64,000 bases of DNA from contig JAGTTD010000012.1 in assembly GCA_018398585.1 (NCBI GenBank), positions 19,291,036 to 19,355,035 on the forward strand. The letters are read 5' to 3'. The position numbers and the translations under genes are program-made. The notes beneath the pieces are model-generated. The model was not told the DNA's origin, made no database searches, and was given only the letters and a program-made list of their open reading frames with translations. The stretch is from Simmondsia chinensis. Its lineage: Eukaryota; Streptophyta; Magnoliopsida; Caryophyllales; Simmondsiaceae. Shown piece after piece: positions 24,085-34,900 of this stretch; the first letter of the stretch is position 1, and every line of letters begins with the position of its first letter.

Positions 24085-24612
24085 AGACCGACCACTGCTC
24101 CTGTCCGGAGATGCAAATAACTCCATATTACGCACGGGAGAAGAGCTAGAGGCAGGTTAAAGAAGAGTTGGATGGAGACGATTAGACACGATCTCACCCA
24201 CCCAGACCTAAATGAGGTGGTGACCTTAAATAGAGCCAACTGGCAGGTTATAATAGGTGTAGTTGATATAGCGGATTAGAATTGAGGAGCACAACGAATC
24301 TAGTCCGTAGCGTCCTTAGGCTTGCTTGCTTGCTTGTTGGTTGCTTGTTGTGCGCATGCCTATTGTTGCCTTATTATGTTGTGTGCTTTCTGCTTTACCT
24401 TGTGTTTTGCACTTTGTAGATTGCTTTTTGACTGCGCCTTATGTTCCTTTGCTTCTGTAGTTTTTAGGATTGGAGGCACTTAGACATAGCCTACCTTTAG
24501 GGTAGCATCATAAAAGGGTTTAGGCTGCACACATCTCCCCCCCCACTTCCCCTAAAAAAAAAAAAAAAAAAAATCCTACCCTTGTGGCACTGAAATTGAT
24601 GTTGCCAAACAT
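24085..24612 (+). mobile_element. RTE LINE 3' end
   Basis: It matches the 3' part of the LINE at 57860-58329 in order: CTCCATATTACGCACGGGAG, GGAGACGATTAGAC, a GTGTAG-TGATATAG-GGATTAGAAT stretch, then TAGTCCGTAGCGTCC, a TTGCTTG-rich zone, and a tail ending CTTGTGGCACTGAAATTG. An A run at 24555 interrupts the tail. It is part of the RTE family, whose end is shared with the short elements at 30487 and 31121. Confidence 0.72.
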
Positions 24613-24713
24613 GCATCCAAGCCATGTATACGCTTTATTATACGAATCCCATCCCACTAATTGAAGGTTATTTCTAGTTTTAAGCCTCCCCAACCCCAAC
24701 ACCTCTCCCCCTC

Positions 24714-24766
<53 letters not shown>

Positions 24767-25192
24767 TTCTCTTCTCACCTACTCCATTAAACATCCCCAG
24801 TTTGACTCCAAGTAAAATTCACGCCAACATCGATTTTCACATTATATTCTCCTTCCTATGAGCCGACTCCACCTGAATATAGTAGTTCCACTTCCAAGTT
24901 GCAAAATGACAGACCAAAGTTGATACACCCCTCAACTCATCCAAACCACAATACCAACTGCCAACCACTATCACCTTTTTAAATGCCAAGCTTCACTAGT
25001 CTACTTCTTTTCTACCCAACATCATCCTTGCGTCTCTCCCATTCCCATTCAAAATGCCCCACCTAGAAAAAATAAGGCAAGATGAACCTTTGTGCAACCG
25101 AAATTGATTGATATGTCTATTGTGATGGAGATTGAGGAGGAAACAATGAGATCTACTTCAAAGATGATTAAAATTATTGTAATTTCTATCTG
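24613..25192. other. Intergenic stretch with a 52-base C homopolymer
   Basis: 24715-24766 is an uninterrupted run of 52 C. The rest has no recognisable gene. Open frames crossing the run (poly-proline) are artefacts of the repeat. Confidence 0.6.
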
Positions 25193-25480
25193 TTAGCATT
25201 TATTGTTAGTTATATTCACTTCATGATGAAATTTTACTCTTATTAGATTAGTCTATTATTATTAGGTTAGGAGTTTTTAGTCTACCAGAACTCTAGTTTT
25301 ATATTTCTACAAATACTTATGTGATCAAAGCCAAAAGGCATACTATTAGACTATTGAATAAAAATGGTTCTTTCCTATTTTCTTAAGCACGAGGTTACTT
25401 AAAGCTAAGTACAGGAATACTTAGTTGGTTGGGCACAAGGTTGTTCAACCATCTTTCTAGGATGAATTATGAACAAACCT
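25193..25480 (+). repeat. Probable LTR relic
   Basis: TGTTAGCATTTATTGTTAG opens a stretch with TAGTCTATTATTATTAGGTTAGGAG and a TTGAATAAAAATGG polyadenylation-like motif, a layout common in plant LTRs. No partner copy is seen. The following 25480-26162 is AT-rich flank and 3' region of the RRM gene. Confidence 0.4.
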
Positions 25481-26162
25481 ACAAAAACCACAAGTAAAAG
25501 AAAAAGCGCTGCAAAAGACGAACAAGAAAGTGGTTAAAGGTAAGAAGTAACACTCTCATCGTCATATCAAGAGTTTCTTTCTTCTGATACATGCCCATCT
25601 AAACAAATACTCTTTAAGAACTCACAAATATCACCAAACCTAATGCCTCATTTTCATAAATTTTGTGATTCATACAGAACAAACACCACGGTTTATCTAC
25701 AAATGATCTTACTGAAAACAGACAGCAGAGGGGCTATATAGGGCTAAATGTGAAAGTAAAATACGGACCCACAAGAATGCGAGAAACAAGCCAGCAATGA
25801 AGAATATTACATCGACCGTCAACAAATGGCACCTAAAAAGTTGCAAACATTGACTAGTAAAAATTTAAACATTAACGCAGAGGAAATTCGACATTCAATA
25901 GTTAGCATTTGAATTTAAAAAAAAAAAAACAGAAATTCAACATTCAAGAGTATCCCATCTGAACACAAAGTCACAACCAAGAGTTCTAATGAGAAGTGTC
26001 AAGTTAGTAATAAATACGACACATACCATTCCACACGCTCACCAGCTTTAACCATAAATACTGCATTAAATTACCTCTGATATTAAGCATGCACTACCAG
26101 AATTGACCTAATATACTGATCTCACTGCCAAACTAAGATGTCTGCAGTCCATCATGGAGAAG

Positions 26163-29100
26163 CTAGTAAGACGGGTAACTAATTGAGTTACTTGAATCAT
26201 TGCGGCCTGACCTAGAGCGATTAATACTATCCATTGTTGCCCCAAATACTCTTCGTGTGTAATCATAATTGTGGCCATCATAACGAGATCTACACCCATT
26301 AAAATCATGTCCTACACAAAGGGAGGTTGATATTGAATAAGAAACAGACATTGTTCAGGACAAAACGAATGCAGCACTGAAGAAGCAGGGGCAATAAAAG
26401 GAAAGACAAAGGGAACAATTAGAAAGGAATATAATTAGATTGCACTGAGATTTTACGTTAATCGAAATTAAAAAGAAAATACCTTGCTCATAATTTACTG
26501 GATGCATTGGAAACCTAGAAGAGGTTGATGAGCCCAAAGAATGTGAAGGAACTTCAGCACCATAAGAGGGTGAGGGATAAGGCCTAGAACGCAAGGATGA
26601 AATTGGCGATGGAGTGGCTGCAGAGGCATTGTTTGAAGAGGGCTTATCTTGCCCAGATATCTGTTAATCAAATTGAAATGTTACTACATAGAATTGGATA
26701 AAATATTGGAAGCAGTCTATCCTTCCCGCAACTATTCATTATTTTCCTCAGACAAGTGAAGGATTAATCAAACATATAGGGCCTCATCTAGCCATTGGTG
26801 TCATGACATATCCCAATACATATAGTATTTGTGGACTATCATAGACCAGGCTAATGCTACATAGAAATGCAAATGTATGCAAGTTTAAAGGGAAAGCAAC
26901 GAACTGATTCACTAAAATTAAGCCAGCAATCACTAATCTAATAATGTCTAACATAATGACATTGACATCAATTGTGTAAAAGATCCCAACAAAGATAACC
27001 GCATCAAGGAAAATATGAAAATTGAAATGAGAAAGGACATACCCCAAATTTCAATGTTCGATTGTAAAGAGTCACCAGACCAGAGAAAAGCTTGACTGCA
27101 TAATTTGCGATCTCCTCACTTTCATATTCTGCAAAAGCAAATCCCTTGGGCCTATCTGTTTCCTTGTCTCGAGGTATGTACAGATCTACCACACGGCCTG
27201 CTTGGATAAGGATGTCATACAGAACCCTGTCACTTACCCTTTCATCCAAATTTCCTAAGAGGAAACAACAAACCAAGGGTTGATCATTCCAAGGAGAGAA
27301 CAACCTCCGAAATCACAATATCAAGGTAGCTACAAGCTATTTCTTATGAAAAAAATTATATATGAGAATGATCATGCAAAACAAGTGTCAATATTTCCAG
27401 CACAGTCAGCTATGTGAAAGCTTATTCCTTATGGTTACGTCTAATTTTATATGCATTTATTATATGATTTTAGACTAACTTTTTAACTACCTTATACATA
27501 ATTTCTATGAATTTTGCTCACTTTTACTCTTTATGTCATTTCATTAGGAAAGAAGCAAAATTCATGATTTAAGGCTAAAAAGGATCACATTCGTATTCAA
27601 GTCCAAACCCAAGGTCAAAAATAAGAGAAAAATTCAATTCAAATCATCAATTGGGTCATTATTTACAAGATTAAAAGTCTAGTATGATGATAAAATATCA
27701 AATAAAGAAAAGGACATTGTAGACTCTGACAATTAGGTAGTAGCTATGTAATAGGACATGAGACTTGTGACAATTTCTTGGCTTTGGGAGCATGATTAAG
27801 CTGCTAAAGAGCTGAAAATTGGTTCTACATTACCTAAAGCAAGCAAGCAAGGAAAGCATGAGCATAAGGTATGGGGCTGTCCACTACGCAGGAGGAGCTC
27901 AATTTGAGCCGAAATTTTTGGCTATAAAAGCACGACGATGCAGCAGCAGTAGCAACATGAACTTGTGGAAACTGAAACCTGGACTGTTTGGGAGCTGAAA
28001 AATTCAGCAAACAGCTCAATTCTGAGCTGGAATTTCAGTAACTAAGAAACAAACGCGGCAAGGGGAGAAGAAGAGAAGAGCTTAGAGCTTGGTTTGGGTT
28101 TCCTCTTCCATGTTCTAGCTTTATTTACTCTTTTTCTCTTTGATTTATGTCTTTGATTTTACTTCTACTTATTATTAGGGTAGTCATGAACTAAATTTAT
28201 TTTGCCAAGGCTATGATGTAGCCTAAGTTGTAAGATACATTCTCCCTTGTTTAAAGGTATTCTATGTTTTGGTTATCCTAAGGTTGAAGTGTTTGTTATT
28301 GTTCTTCATGTTTTATGAGTGCTTGATCACCATTCAAAATTTCTAATGATTCATAATGAGTCCGAGAGGAGATTTATAATGATTGCTAAAGTAATAAACA
28401 CCATAGACTGAGCGAATGCTAGAGATAGGTTAACGCAATCTGTGTAGTCTTAGTGTGAAAACCATAGTTCTTCATGACTCTTTTTTTATTTAAATTCATG
28501 CAAGAAATTGATGGGTTAATAGGTCAAAAAGGGCTATATATTGCTTGATAGAGAATATATAGTATAATAGGTTTTTCGACCATCAACATGGGTAAACAAC
28601 TTGAATACCGAGAATAACAAGATCGTATCAAGTCAACTAGGTGAAATCGAATGCTGTGGTCCTTAAATCCTAATATCCCTACATTTTAATCACTACTTCT
28701 ACTTTAACCTTATTAGCTTCATACTCAAATCTCAACTTTTGATTCTTCAAATAGTATTAAAACTAATAATTTCGGTACTCATTCGGTAAAACAATCCTCG
28801 TGGGAACGATATTTTACTCACTTCTTTATCACTTGATACGACTTAGTGTACTTGCTAAATCAACACGCATCAATTATTCACCATGGCAGCTAGGTAAAGT
28901 TGAATAGGCATAGCCCTTTCTCATTCACTATTCACCCATTGATGCTTTATTCCTTGTATGAGAATATTGCTTTATTCAACCCATATTCTGCATTCGTGGT
29001 GGCTGATGCTTTTATGATGGAAATTTTAGGCTGCAAGGACTTCCAGAAGAAATCATTTTGGTCAAGATCCCACCTTCACAAGCAACCTGAGAAGAGGAAC

Positions 29101-32100
29101 TCTATAGGCTTCAAGACGTTGAATAGCACAGCTTGACAAAGGTGAAACTGAAGCTCTAAGCCGATGCATGGGAGCTATTCCCGATGCATGTGTTTCAAGT
29201 TCCCAAAGAATTGGTTTGACTGGCTGCTGCTAAGGTGGTATAACACGAACTATCATTCAAGCATGCATACCACTCCTTACGAGGTGGCCTACAGTCAACC
29301 CCCACCAATTCACTTACCTAACTCACACTTCTTCTATTGAACAAGTTGGGCGCAGTCTACAAGCCCAAGCAAAGGCAATCCATGTCCCCAAGCATCACTT
29401 TAATTGGTCCCAAAAATCAAAAGAAGTAGCTCTTGCACAAAAAAAGAAGTGCCAGAAGTTTTAACCAGGGTGTACTTAAAAATTACACTCCTCTAGTCAA
29501 TATTCAATTAAATGTCAATTAATCCAAAAATTGTTTGTTGTTCCCCAAGTATTATGGCCTTCTTAAGGTATTTGACATGGTTAGTCAAGTCGCCTATACT
29601 ATCGAGACCTTCCAGAACAGGCAAGCATTCATCCCACCTTCCATATTTCATTTTTCAAGAAGTTTCATGGACCAACCCGTCGCTGGTTGTACTACCCTAA
29701 GAATTTCACAAGCCCCAATTATCCTTATATCGGACGAGCGGTGCATGGTCAAGTATTGAAACCAGGCCATTGTTAAGGTCCTAGTCAAATGGCAAGGGAA
29801 ACTATCTGAGGAAGCAACTACGGAATATTGAACGAACTTTGGGAACACTTTTCTCATTTCAACCCTCATGGACAAAGATCTCTTGGGGAATGCTGTATTG
29901 TTAACGAATAGCTCAAGAGGAGCTTGAATAAAGCTCAACTCTTAACTCAAATTAAGTAAGTTTGAGTGTTAAAAAATACTCAATTATGTTACTCGACATG
30001 ATATTCGGTTTTCTTGTATTTTTTGACACTTAGCTTTTGAAGCATGTTGAGTATTAATATATTGGTAATTTATGGTTGTTTTTGTTAAAATGTAGTGTAA
30101 ACAATAACAATAATCGAGTACCCAAGTCAAGTAGAACTAATGGTCGAGTATAAAGAACAATGTTATAATGAGCAAATATGATGAACCTTAATATACATTA
30201 TAAAGTGTACTCAAATCGATTTGAGTACTCAAATAGTTAATGGAGTACGAGTTCGAGCAAAATTAAATACTCGTCTCAAGTTCGAGTACCAATATAGTTA
30301 AATGAGTTCGAGTCGAGTACTAAGTTATTTGACTTGACTCGATTACACCCCTAATTGTTACGGCCCATAAATTAACAACCTAGCTCACTTCTAAGAGACA
30401 TCTGTCACAGTGAAGTGTTAAGTCCTGTGACCGGGAACTAGGCTCGGCCCAAGTGCCAATTCCTGGCCTGCTGCAATAGCGAGCAGCAACAACAACAACA
30501 ACAACAACAAACCCAGTGCCTCCAAGGGCTCCCGCATAAGCAGGGTCTGGGGGGGAATAGATGTACGCAGCCTTCCCCCTTTAGGGGGCTACCCTGAAGA
30601 GAGGCTATTTCCGAGGACCCTCAACCTGAGAAGCTGGTCCGCAGCATAGAGCATGTGACCTGGCAGCAGGAGAGCATCAAAGCATGAGTAGGGCAAAACA
30701 CACGGCGAGCAAAACAACAAACTCAAAGCAAGCCACATCAAGAAAAAATCAAAAGATAAGTAGGCAAGTAGAAGCTCATTAGAGTAAGTACACAACCTAA
30801 GTGCGCCAAGAGAATGTCAAGGCATAGCACTAGTAAGCTAGACTACCCTACTCCAACTGGAGCATCTATTACCCCATGCTGCAATAGCAAGCAGTGTTGT
30901 CAAAGGCGTGACACGGCACTAAGGCGCAAAGGCTCCTCGAGCTTGAGGCGCGAGGTGCAGAACTGAGGTGCACGCTTCTCAGATGCGAGGAGCACTTAAT
31001 AACAAAGACCCAATAGTAGCTAATTTGAATTAAATATTTATAAAAGATATTACTTGTAAGATGTATTCCTTTACAACTTAAGTTGCTAGCAAGTGTTGTG
31101 TATTTAAAAAACACATAATCAACAACAACAGACCCAGTGCCTTAAGGGCTCCTGCTTAAGCAGGGTCTGGGGGGTGAATCTATACAGCCTTACCCCTTCA
31201 GGGTGTAACCCTGCCAAGAGTCTATTTTCGATGACCTCCAACCTTATATAGTTGGCAACACGAGGACTTTCCAGGAGGTCACCCATCTTGGTACTTCTCG
31301 CCCAAGCACGCTTAACTTCGGAGTTCTAATGGGATCCGCCACATTAGTGCCTGGTAAATGAATCTTAAAAAACACATAATCGATATCACAAAAAAGAAAA
31401 TATAATAATTTTTATTGGCCATGTATATGATATATGTACACCATTTTTGTATAAAAAAAAAATAAATTATAAAAAATTAAGATAAATTTTTTTAGATTTA
31501 GTAATTTATACATATTAAATTTTAAAGTTAAAAATTTTATAAACATACTTATATTCAAGAAATAATAATGCATCAAAGATATTTGAATCATAAAAAGTAA
31601 TTAATAAAAATGTTAGTGGCAGACAGCCAAGGGACAAAAACTAAGAAACCAAATGCATTGTATTATTATAATATAAAAATGTGAGGGGTTTTAAATATTA
31701 TTTTTCCAAGCGATTGAGGCGCAAGCCTCATTAGCACTATAAAAGCTGGCGCCTCAACGCGACTACTTGCGCCTGCGGGAAAATGAGTGGCTACGGATAT
31801 ATGGAGGCGAGCACAGCAGCGCCTATTGCGCCTCAGGCGCATTTGAAGCGCGATTTTAACAACACTGATAGCAAGCTCGCACAGATCTCTCCAAGTGGCG
31901 CACCTCTGCTAAAATTGGGAGGAAGGCACATCGTAGCACACATGCGCAAAATTAGAACGAAGGAAGAAGAAGATCGGCCACGGAGGTGACACTAGAATAC
32001 AAGAATTGATTCTCTCAAGATTTTCCTCGTTTTTAAATGCTTTTTGTCTTGCCTAGCCTGGCTATTTACAGCCATGATTGTAAGTGGAGAAATCTACTAA

Positions 32101-33577
32101 TGAATTGCTTGTTCTTCAATTTCTTGAGTTTTTCTTGATACAAACTAAAATATAGTGGGTAAGTGAGGGATAATTTAGATATTAATAAGTAAGCTAAATC
32201 TTTTATTCCAACTATATTCATCCTCTAGCTCTATAAATCAGGACCTTTAGTATAGAAGAGGGGTATGGATGAAATCATTTGAGTCTATATTGCTTCACCA
32301 CCCCCCTCGGTCTCTCCCTCCCATGTCTCTTTCTAGTCTCTTTGCCCTATCTTCCCTCTTACTATATAAATCTTAGCATATACTCATAAATCATATACTT
32401 TTGTACAGATTACCAAGTTTTATACAAATGTACTGCTACTTTTGAGTAGACTGAGTGGTTCAGTTGTTTGAATTGATAAGGTTCGTATCGCATCTCTTCT
32501 AGGCTTTGTTTGTTTTGGAGGAAAAGTAGGTTTTAGGAATTTCTTTTTCTTCGCAAAAGGTTTTCCCAAGAAATATAAAATCTGAGTGATGTTTTCCATC
32601 GTTTGTTTCAAAGGAAAACTTCATTCCGCATTGTGACATCTTCTTGTATGTTTTAAGGAAAATATTTTTCACCAATCATTTACATCTTGTTTATAGGACA
32701 ATATAAGTAATAATACAACATATATGAAAAGTAACCAAAAAATAAAAATTAAGTTAACTATCAAAATTCTATAAATCAAGAAAATTATCTCTTACGTATC
32801 CTAAAGTTTGAGCATTTATCACCTAAATATCCTATTATTTTCATATATACAATGAGATACCTGAGATAAGAAATTTTATCACTAATGTTATATAACAATT
32901 CAACTTGATTAAGATTGTTCTGTTGCAACAATAACAAAGTAACATCCAAGCTGTTTATAATTATTCGGTCCAAATCTTGCTCGATGTCGAGACGTTAAAT
33001 GTCTACGGTCTAGTCTAGTTTATTTCGATTTGATCTAGATTCGCATGATAATTACCGCGAAAGTTTTTACACCACTTAAAATTATGACTTCTCCCATTCT
33101 CAAAAGGAAGTCATTTTCCACCCAATGAGCAGAAAACCTTTTCCGTTACTAAGTGCACAACAAACAATGGAAAATGCGAAAACCACTTCCGAGAGTCTAC
33201 TTTTCCGCCAAAATAAACGGAGCCCTAATTTAGCTTAATTTCAGCAGTCCCTAATAAAATCACAACACTTCTATTGATCACAACCCTAGAAAACAACAAA
33301 TAAAAGTCAGCGATCAAGTAATGGCAAAGAGTAAAGACGATGCATTGTCCGTGACAGACAGGACATCAACCTTAGCATCAGGTCGCGACAACCAAACAAA
33401 CCATAAGCTTAAGATGAATAAACCGCACTGAAACAAATTGAATTGCGGATTCGAACCCCACATGCAAATATATTGATTAGATCAAATATGTTTAAGAAGA
33501 ATTGAATGGAGTCAAATTGAAGGAGGTGACAGGAAAACTTTACCTATGTAAACAGTGCACTTCGGATTCCCCGCCAT
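26163..33577 (-). CDS. RRM-domain RNA-binding protein, RBM7-like, four exons
   Basis: Exons on the minus strand: 33577-33544, 27254-27043, 26660-26483, 26311-26163. All introns are GT-AG, and the total of 573 nt gives 190 residues plus TAG. A single RRM spans about residues 7-82: RNP2 is VYIGNL (9-14), split by intron 1 within the Gly codon, and RNP1 is KGFAFAEY (48-55). DLYIPRDKETDRPKG and LFSGLVTLYNRTLKF are typical of plant RBM7-like proteins. The C-terminus is rich in Ser, Pro, Tyr and Arg without other domains. Animal RBM7 works in the nuclear exosome targeting complex; the plant role is inferred. SF3B4-like splicing proteins are the main alternative but have two RRMs. Intron 1 is 6289 bp and full of transposons. 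An LTR element lies 68 bp upstream of the ATG. Confidence 0.88.
27600..28880 (+). repeat. LTR-like sequence inside intron 1
   Basis: 27820-28870 has LTR-like features of plant gypsy elements, ending with TCCTCGTGGGAACGATA and CACTTGATACGACTTAGTG followed by CTTGCTAAATCAACACGCATCA. This resembles the 3' end of Athila-type LTRs. Start and end are estimates. No second copy is present. Confidence 0.42.
28900..29940 (+). pseudogene. Gypsy chromovirus integrase C-terminus and chromodomain relic
   Basis: 29225-29300 encodes WYNTNYHSSMHTTPYEVAY, the end of chromovirus integrase. After decayed sequence, 29535-29600 gives FPKYYGLLKVFDMVSQVAY, and 29780-29830 encodes VKVLVKWQGKLSEEATTEY, a chromodomain-like segment that in intact elements reads chromatin marks. 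Stops and frameshifts are scattered. It differs from the Tat-type fragment at 7733. It lies in sense opposite to the host RRM gene, within intron 1. Confidence 0.75.
29941..30468. other. Unassigned repeat-like stretch in intron 1
   Basis: Repeats of CTCAA/GAGTA/TTCGAGT run through 29930-30350 and the right end reads ATTACACCCCTAATTG. Such ends occur in non-autonomous DNA elements, but no left terminus or target duplication was fixed. Confidence 0.3.
30487..30876 (-). mobile_element. 5'-truncated RTE LINE or long SINE with (TTG)n tail
   Basis: On the minus strand the last 125 bases match the RTE LINE 3' end and end in about eight TTG units. The body (30660-30876) resembles the LINE 3' untranslated region only loosely. 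Flanks TGCTGCAATAGCGAGC (from 30469) and TGCTGCAATAGCAAGC (from 30877) form a 16-bp target duplication with one mismatch. The hAT element beginning at 30892 inserted later into the right copy. Confidence 0.75.
31121..31364 (-). mobile_element. SINE with 5S rRNA head and RTE LINE tail
   Basis: On the minus strand it begins at the first base of a 5S rRNA-like head (31364 to about 31253), continues with about 130 bases matching the 3' end of the RTE LINE in this window, and ends GTTGTTGTTG. Perfect 17-bp direct repeats TTAAAAAACACATAATC flank it (31104-31120 and 31365-31381), so the head and tail moved as one unit by target-primed reverse transcription. The head keeps an internal promoter like that of 5S genes, which would allow RNA polymerase III transcription. 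The LINE supplies the enzyme in the usual SINE-LINE partnership. It is inserted in the hAT element at 30892-31867. Confidence 0.88.
31253..31364 (-). rRNA. 5S rRNA-derived sequence (head of the SINE, not a functional rRNA gene)
   Basis: On the minus strand the match to plant 5S rRNA covers essentially its whole length. The A-box AAGCGTGCTTGGGCG is intact, the intermediate element has one change (AAGATG for AGGATG), and the C-box has one change (GGTGACCTCCTGGAAAGTCC). Small gaps near the start and at GAGTAGTAC separate it from true 5S. It lacks the 3' end base pairing and any tandem array, so a working rRNA gene is unlikely. Confidence 0.85.
31876..32135. other. Intron 1 sequence, unassigned
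   Basis: It begins with the right-hand target copy of the hAT element and has no recognisable repeat or coding motif. Confidence 0.4.
32136..32425 (+). repeat. Diverged solo LTR related to the element at 33645
   Basis: TGATACAAACTAAAATATAGT parallels the LTR starts at 33645 and 36017. The series (TAAATC, GGGGTATGGATGAA, CCCTCGG...CTCTC, TATATAAATC) keeps the same order. The right end has decayed and no target duplication was found. Confidence 0.6.
32502..33224 (-). mobile_element. TIR element, copy A (Harbinger-like)
   Basis: The ends GGCTTTGTTTGTTTTGG and, inverted, GGCTCCGTTTATTTTGG are flanked by CTA on both sides (32499-32501, 33225-33227). It is homologous to 34901-35931 in the opposite direction, including the AACAATAACAAAGTAACATC segment. 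It encodes no transposase. The 3-bp duplication and G-rich TIR favour the PIF/Harbinger superfamily, but CTA is not its usual TWA target. Confidence 0.78.
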
Positions 33578-33974
33578 GGAATTGTGAGCAAATCAAAGAA
33601 CGACAAGGGGTCCTGGAGGAGGAACAAGAGGGAAAAGGGAAACCTGATACAAGCCAAAACATATAGTAGTTAAGCAAGCGGTAATTTAGGTATACATAAA
33701 TATATTAAGAGCTTAATTACACTTATACCCTTTCCTTGATTCTATATATAGGGACTAAGTGTTAGGGATGAGGTATGGATGAATTGATTTGAAATCCTTC
33801 TCTCCCTCAGCTTCCCTACCCCTTTCTATCTCTAATTCTCTCTCCCCCTACCTTCTTATACTATGTAAATCCTACACATTATATACAATATACTCAATCT
33901 TTTGTTGATTTATGCTTGGATTGATATTCGACAGCAACAATTGGTATCAGAGCGACAATCTTCGGCACACAACA

Positions 33975-34394
33975 ATGGGGGTTCGCAGAAATTCATCAAA
34001 GGAGGTCGATACATTCATATTAGATGGATTGACTAACATGAAAGCAATGATCGATGATTACCTTAGAAGAGTCAATTATCAATACAAATCAGCGGTGGTT
34101 GTTGATGATCTAAAAGTGGAGAAGTTGGGATCAACAAATCTGACCACCACCGAGGTGTCGGAGAACCACCAGGACGACGAGCAGAGCGGTGATGTCGACG
34201 ACAGCCAGGAGCAGAACCACGACCGCACACCGGAACCACCGACACCGATCGAGCACCACGACAGCAACACGGAGATTGGAGTCGACGAGATGATCGAGAC
34301 CAAGTATCACCTCCAAACTCTGAGCCGCGCTCCGCAGGAGAAGGGAACGACGCGTGGCCAACACCGAGGGAATCGAAGAGGTTTAAGAGGCTGA
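33975..34394 (+). CDS. Hypothetical ORF of the small LTR element
   Basis: ATG at 33975, 27 bases after the primer site, opens 139 codons. An upstream in-frame ATG at 33912 lies inside the LTR and is less likely. The N-terminus (MGVRRNSSKEVDTFILDG, then a helix with KAMIDDYLRRVN) resembles the first residues of some plant gag proteins. The rest is acidic and hydrophilic, with DDEQSGDVDDSQEQ, a PEPPTP patch, and a basic C-terminus. No zinc knuckle or gag core is present. From about 34130 the base composition becomes much more GC-rich than the surroundings, so part may be captured sequence. Confidence 0.5.
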   Translation: MGVRRNSSKEVDTFILDGLTNMKAMIDDYLRRVNYQYKSAVVVDDLKVEKLGSTNLTTTEVSENHQDDEQSGDVDDSQEQNHDRTPEPPTPIEHHDSNTEIGVDEMIETKYHLQTLSRAPQEKGTTRGQHRGNRRGLRG

Positions 34395-34900
34395 CCAAAG
34401 CCCGGGGAGTTAGGGTTTCGTGGGTGGTTTCAATAGGAGGGACGACGAAGCGCCAGGAAAATGTGAGATTAGGGTAAAAATTTTGGTTATCTAACTACGA
34501 TTTTGCCCCTCATGTAGTTTATAATTACCCTACACTTAAGTATTTTAAAGAAAAAAATAGGATAAATTACATATTGGTTCCTAAGATTAAAATAAATATT
34601 TTAGTGTATAAACTTTATGAAATAATTTTTTAATCTAAAAAGTTACATAAATTTAATAAAATAATTTAAATAGTAATTTGTAAAAGTGCAAAACATGCCC
34701 TGCTTTTATTCTTTCTTTATAGTTATTTAGACTATTTTATTAAATACACATAATTTTTTGACTAAAAAATTATTTCACAAACTTTGTGTATTAAACAATT
34801 AATACACTAAATCTCTTGGTATTAATAGGTAATTTACCCCAAAAAAATGACACCCTTTATTAATTTTAGAAAATTTAATTGGATAAAATTTGTACGTATA

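Larger units (their letters stand above)
30892..31867. mobile_element. Non-autonomous hAT element with 8-bp target duplication
   Basis: The ends are CAGTGTTGTCAAAGGCG and, inverted, CAGTGTTGTTAAAATCGCG. The 8-bp duplication ATAGCAAG is perfect (30884-30891 and 31868-31875). The inside is rich in GGCGC/GCGCC near both ends and AT-rich in the middle. No transposase is encoded. About 715 bp is its own sequence; the rest is the SINE inserted at 31121. It lies in intron 1 of the RRM gene. Confidence 0.92.

Noticed and set aside
24661..24861. Proline-rich ORF
   Set aside because: It is produced by the C52 homopolymer.
26784..27047. Minus-strand hydrophobic ORF of 87 codons
   Set aside because: It lies in intron 2 of the RRM gene after the donor site; the exon junctions fit the family protein better.
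31253..31364. Functional 5S rRNA gene or Cassandra LTR
   Set aside because: There is a single copy with gaps, joined to a LINE-like tail. The 17-bp duplication and lack of TG...CA ends, primer site and polypurine tract speak against an LTR.
33440..33470. B-box-like GGGGTTCGAATCC on the minus strand as a tRNA or SINE
   Set aside because: No A-box at the right distance, no cloverleaf and no flanking duplication.
34072..34398. Three minus-strand ORFs of 74-108 codons
   Set aside because: They are shadows of the GC-rich plus-strand ORF of the LTR element and show no domain.
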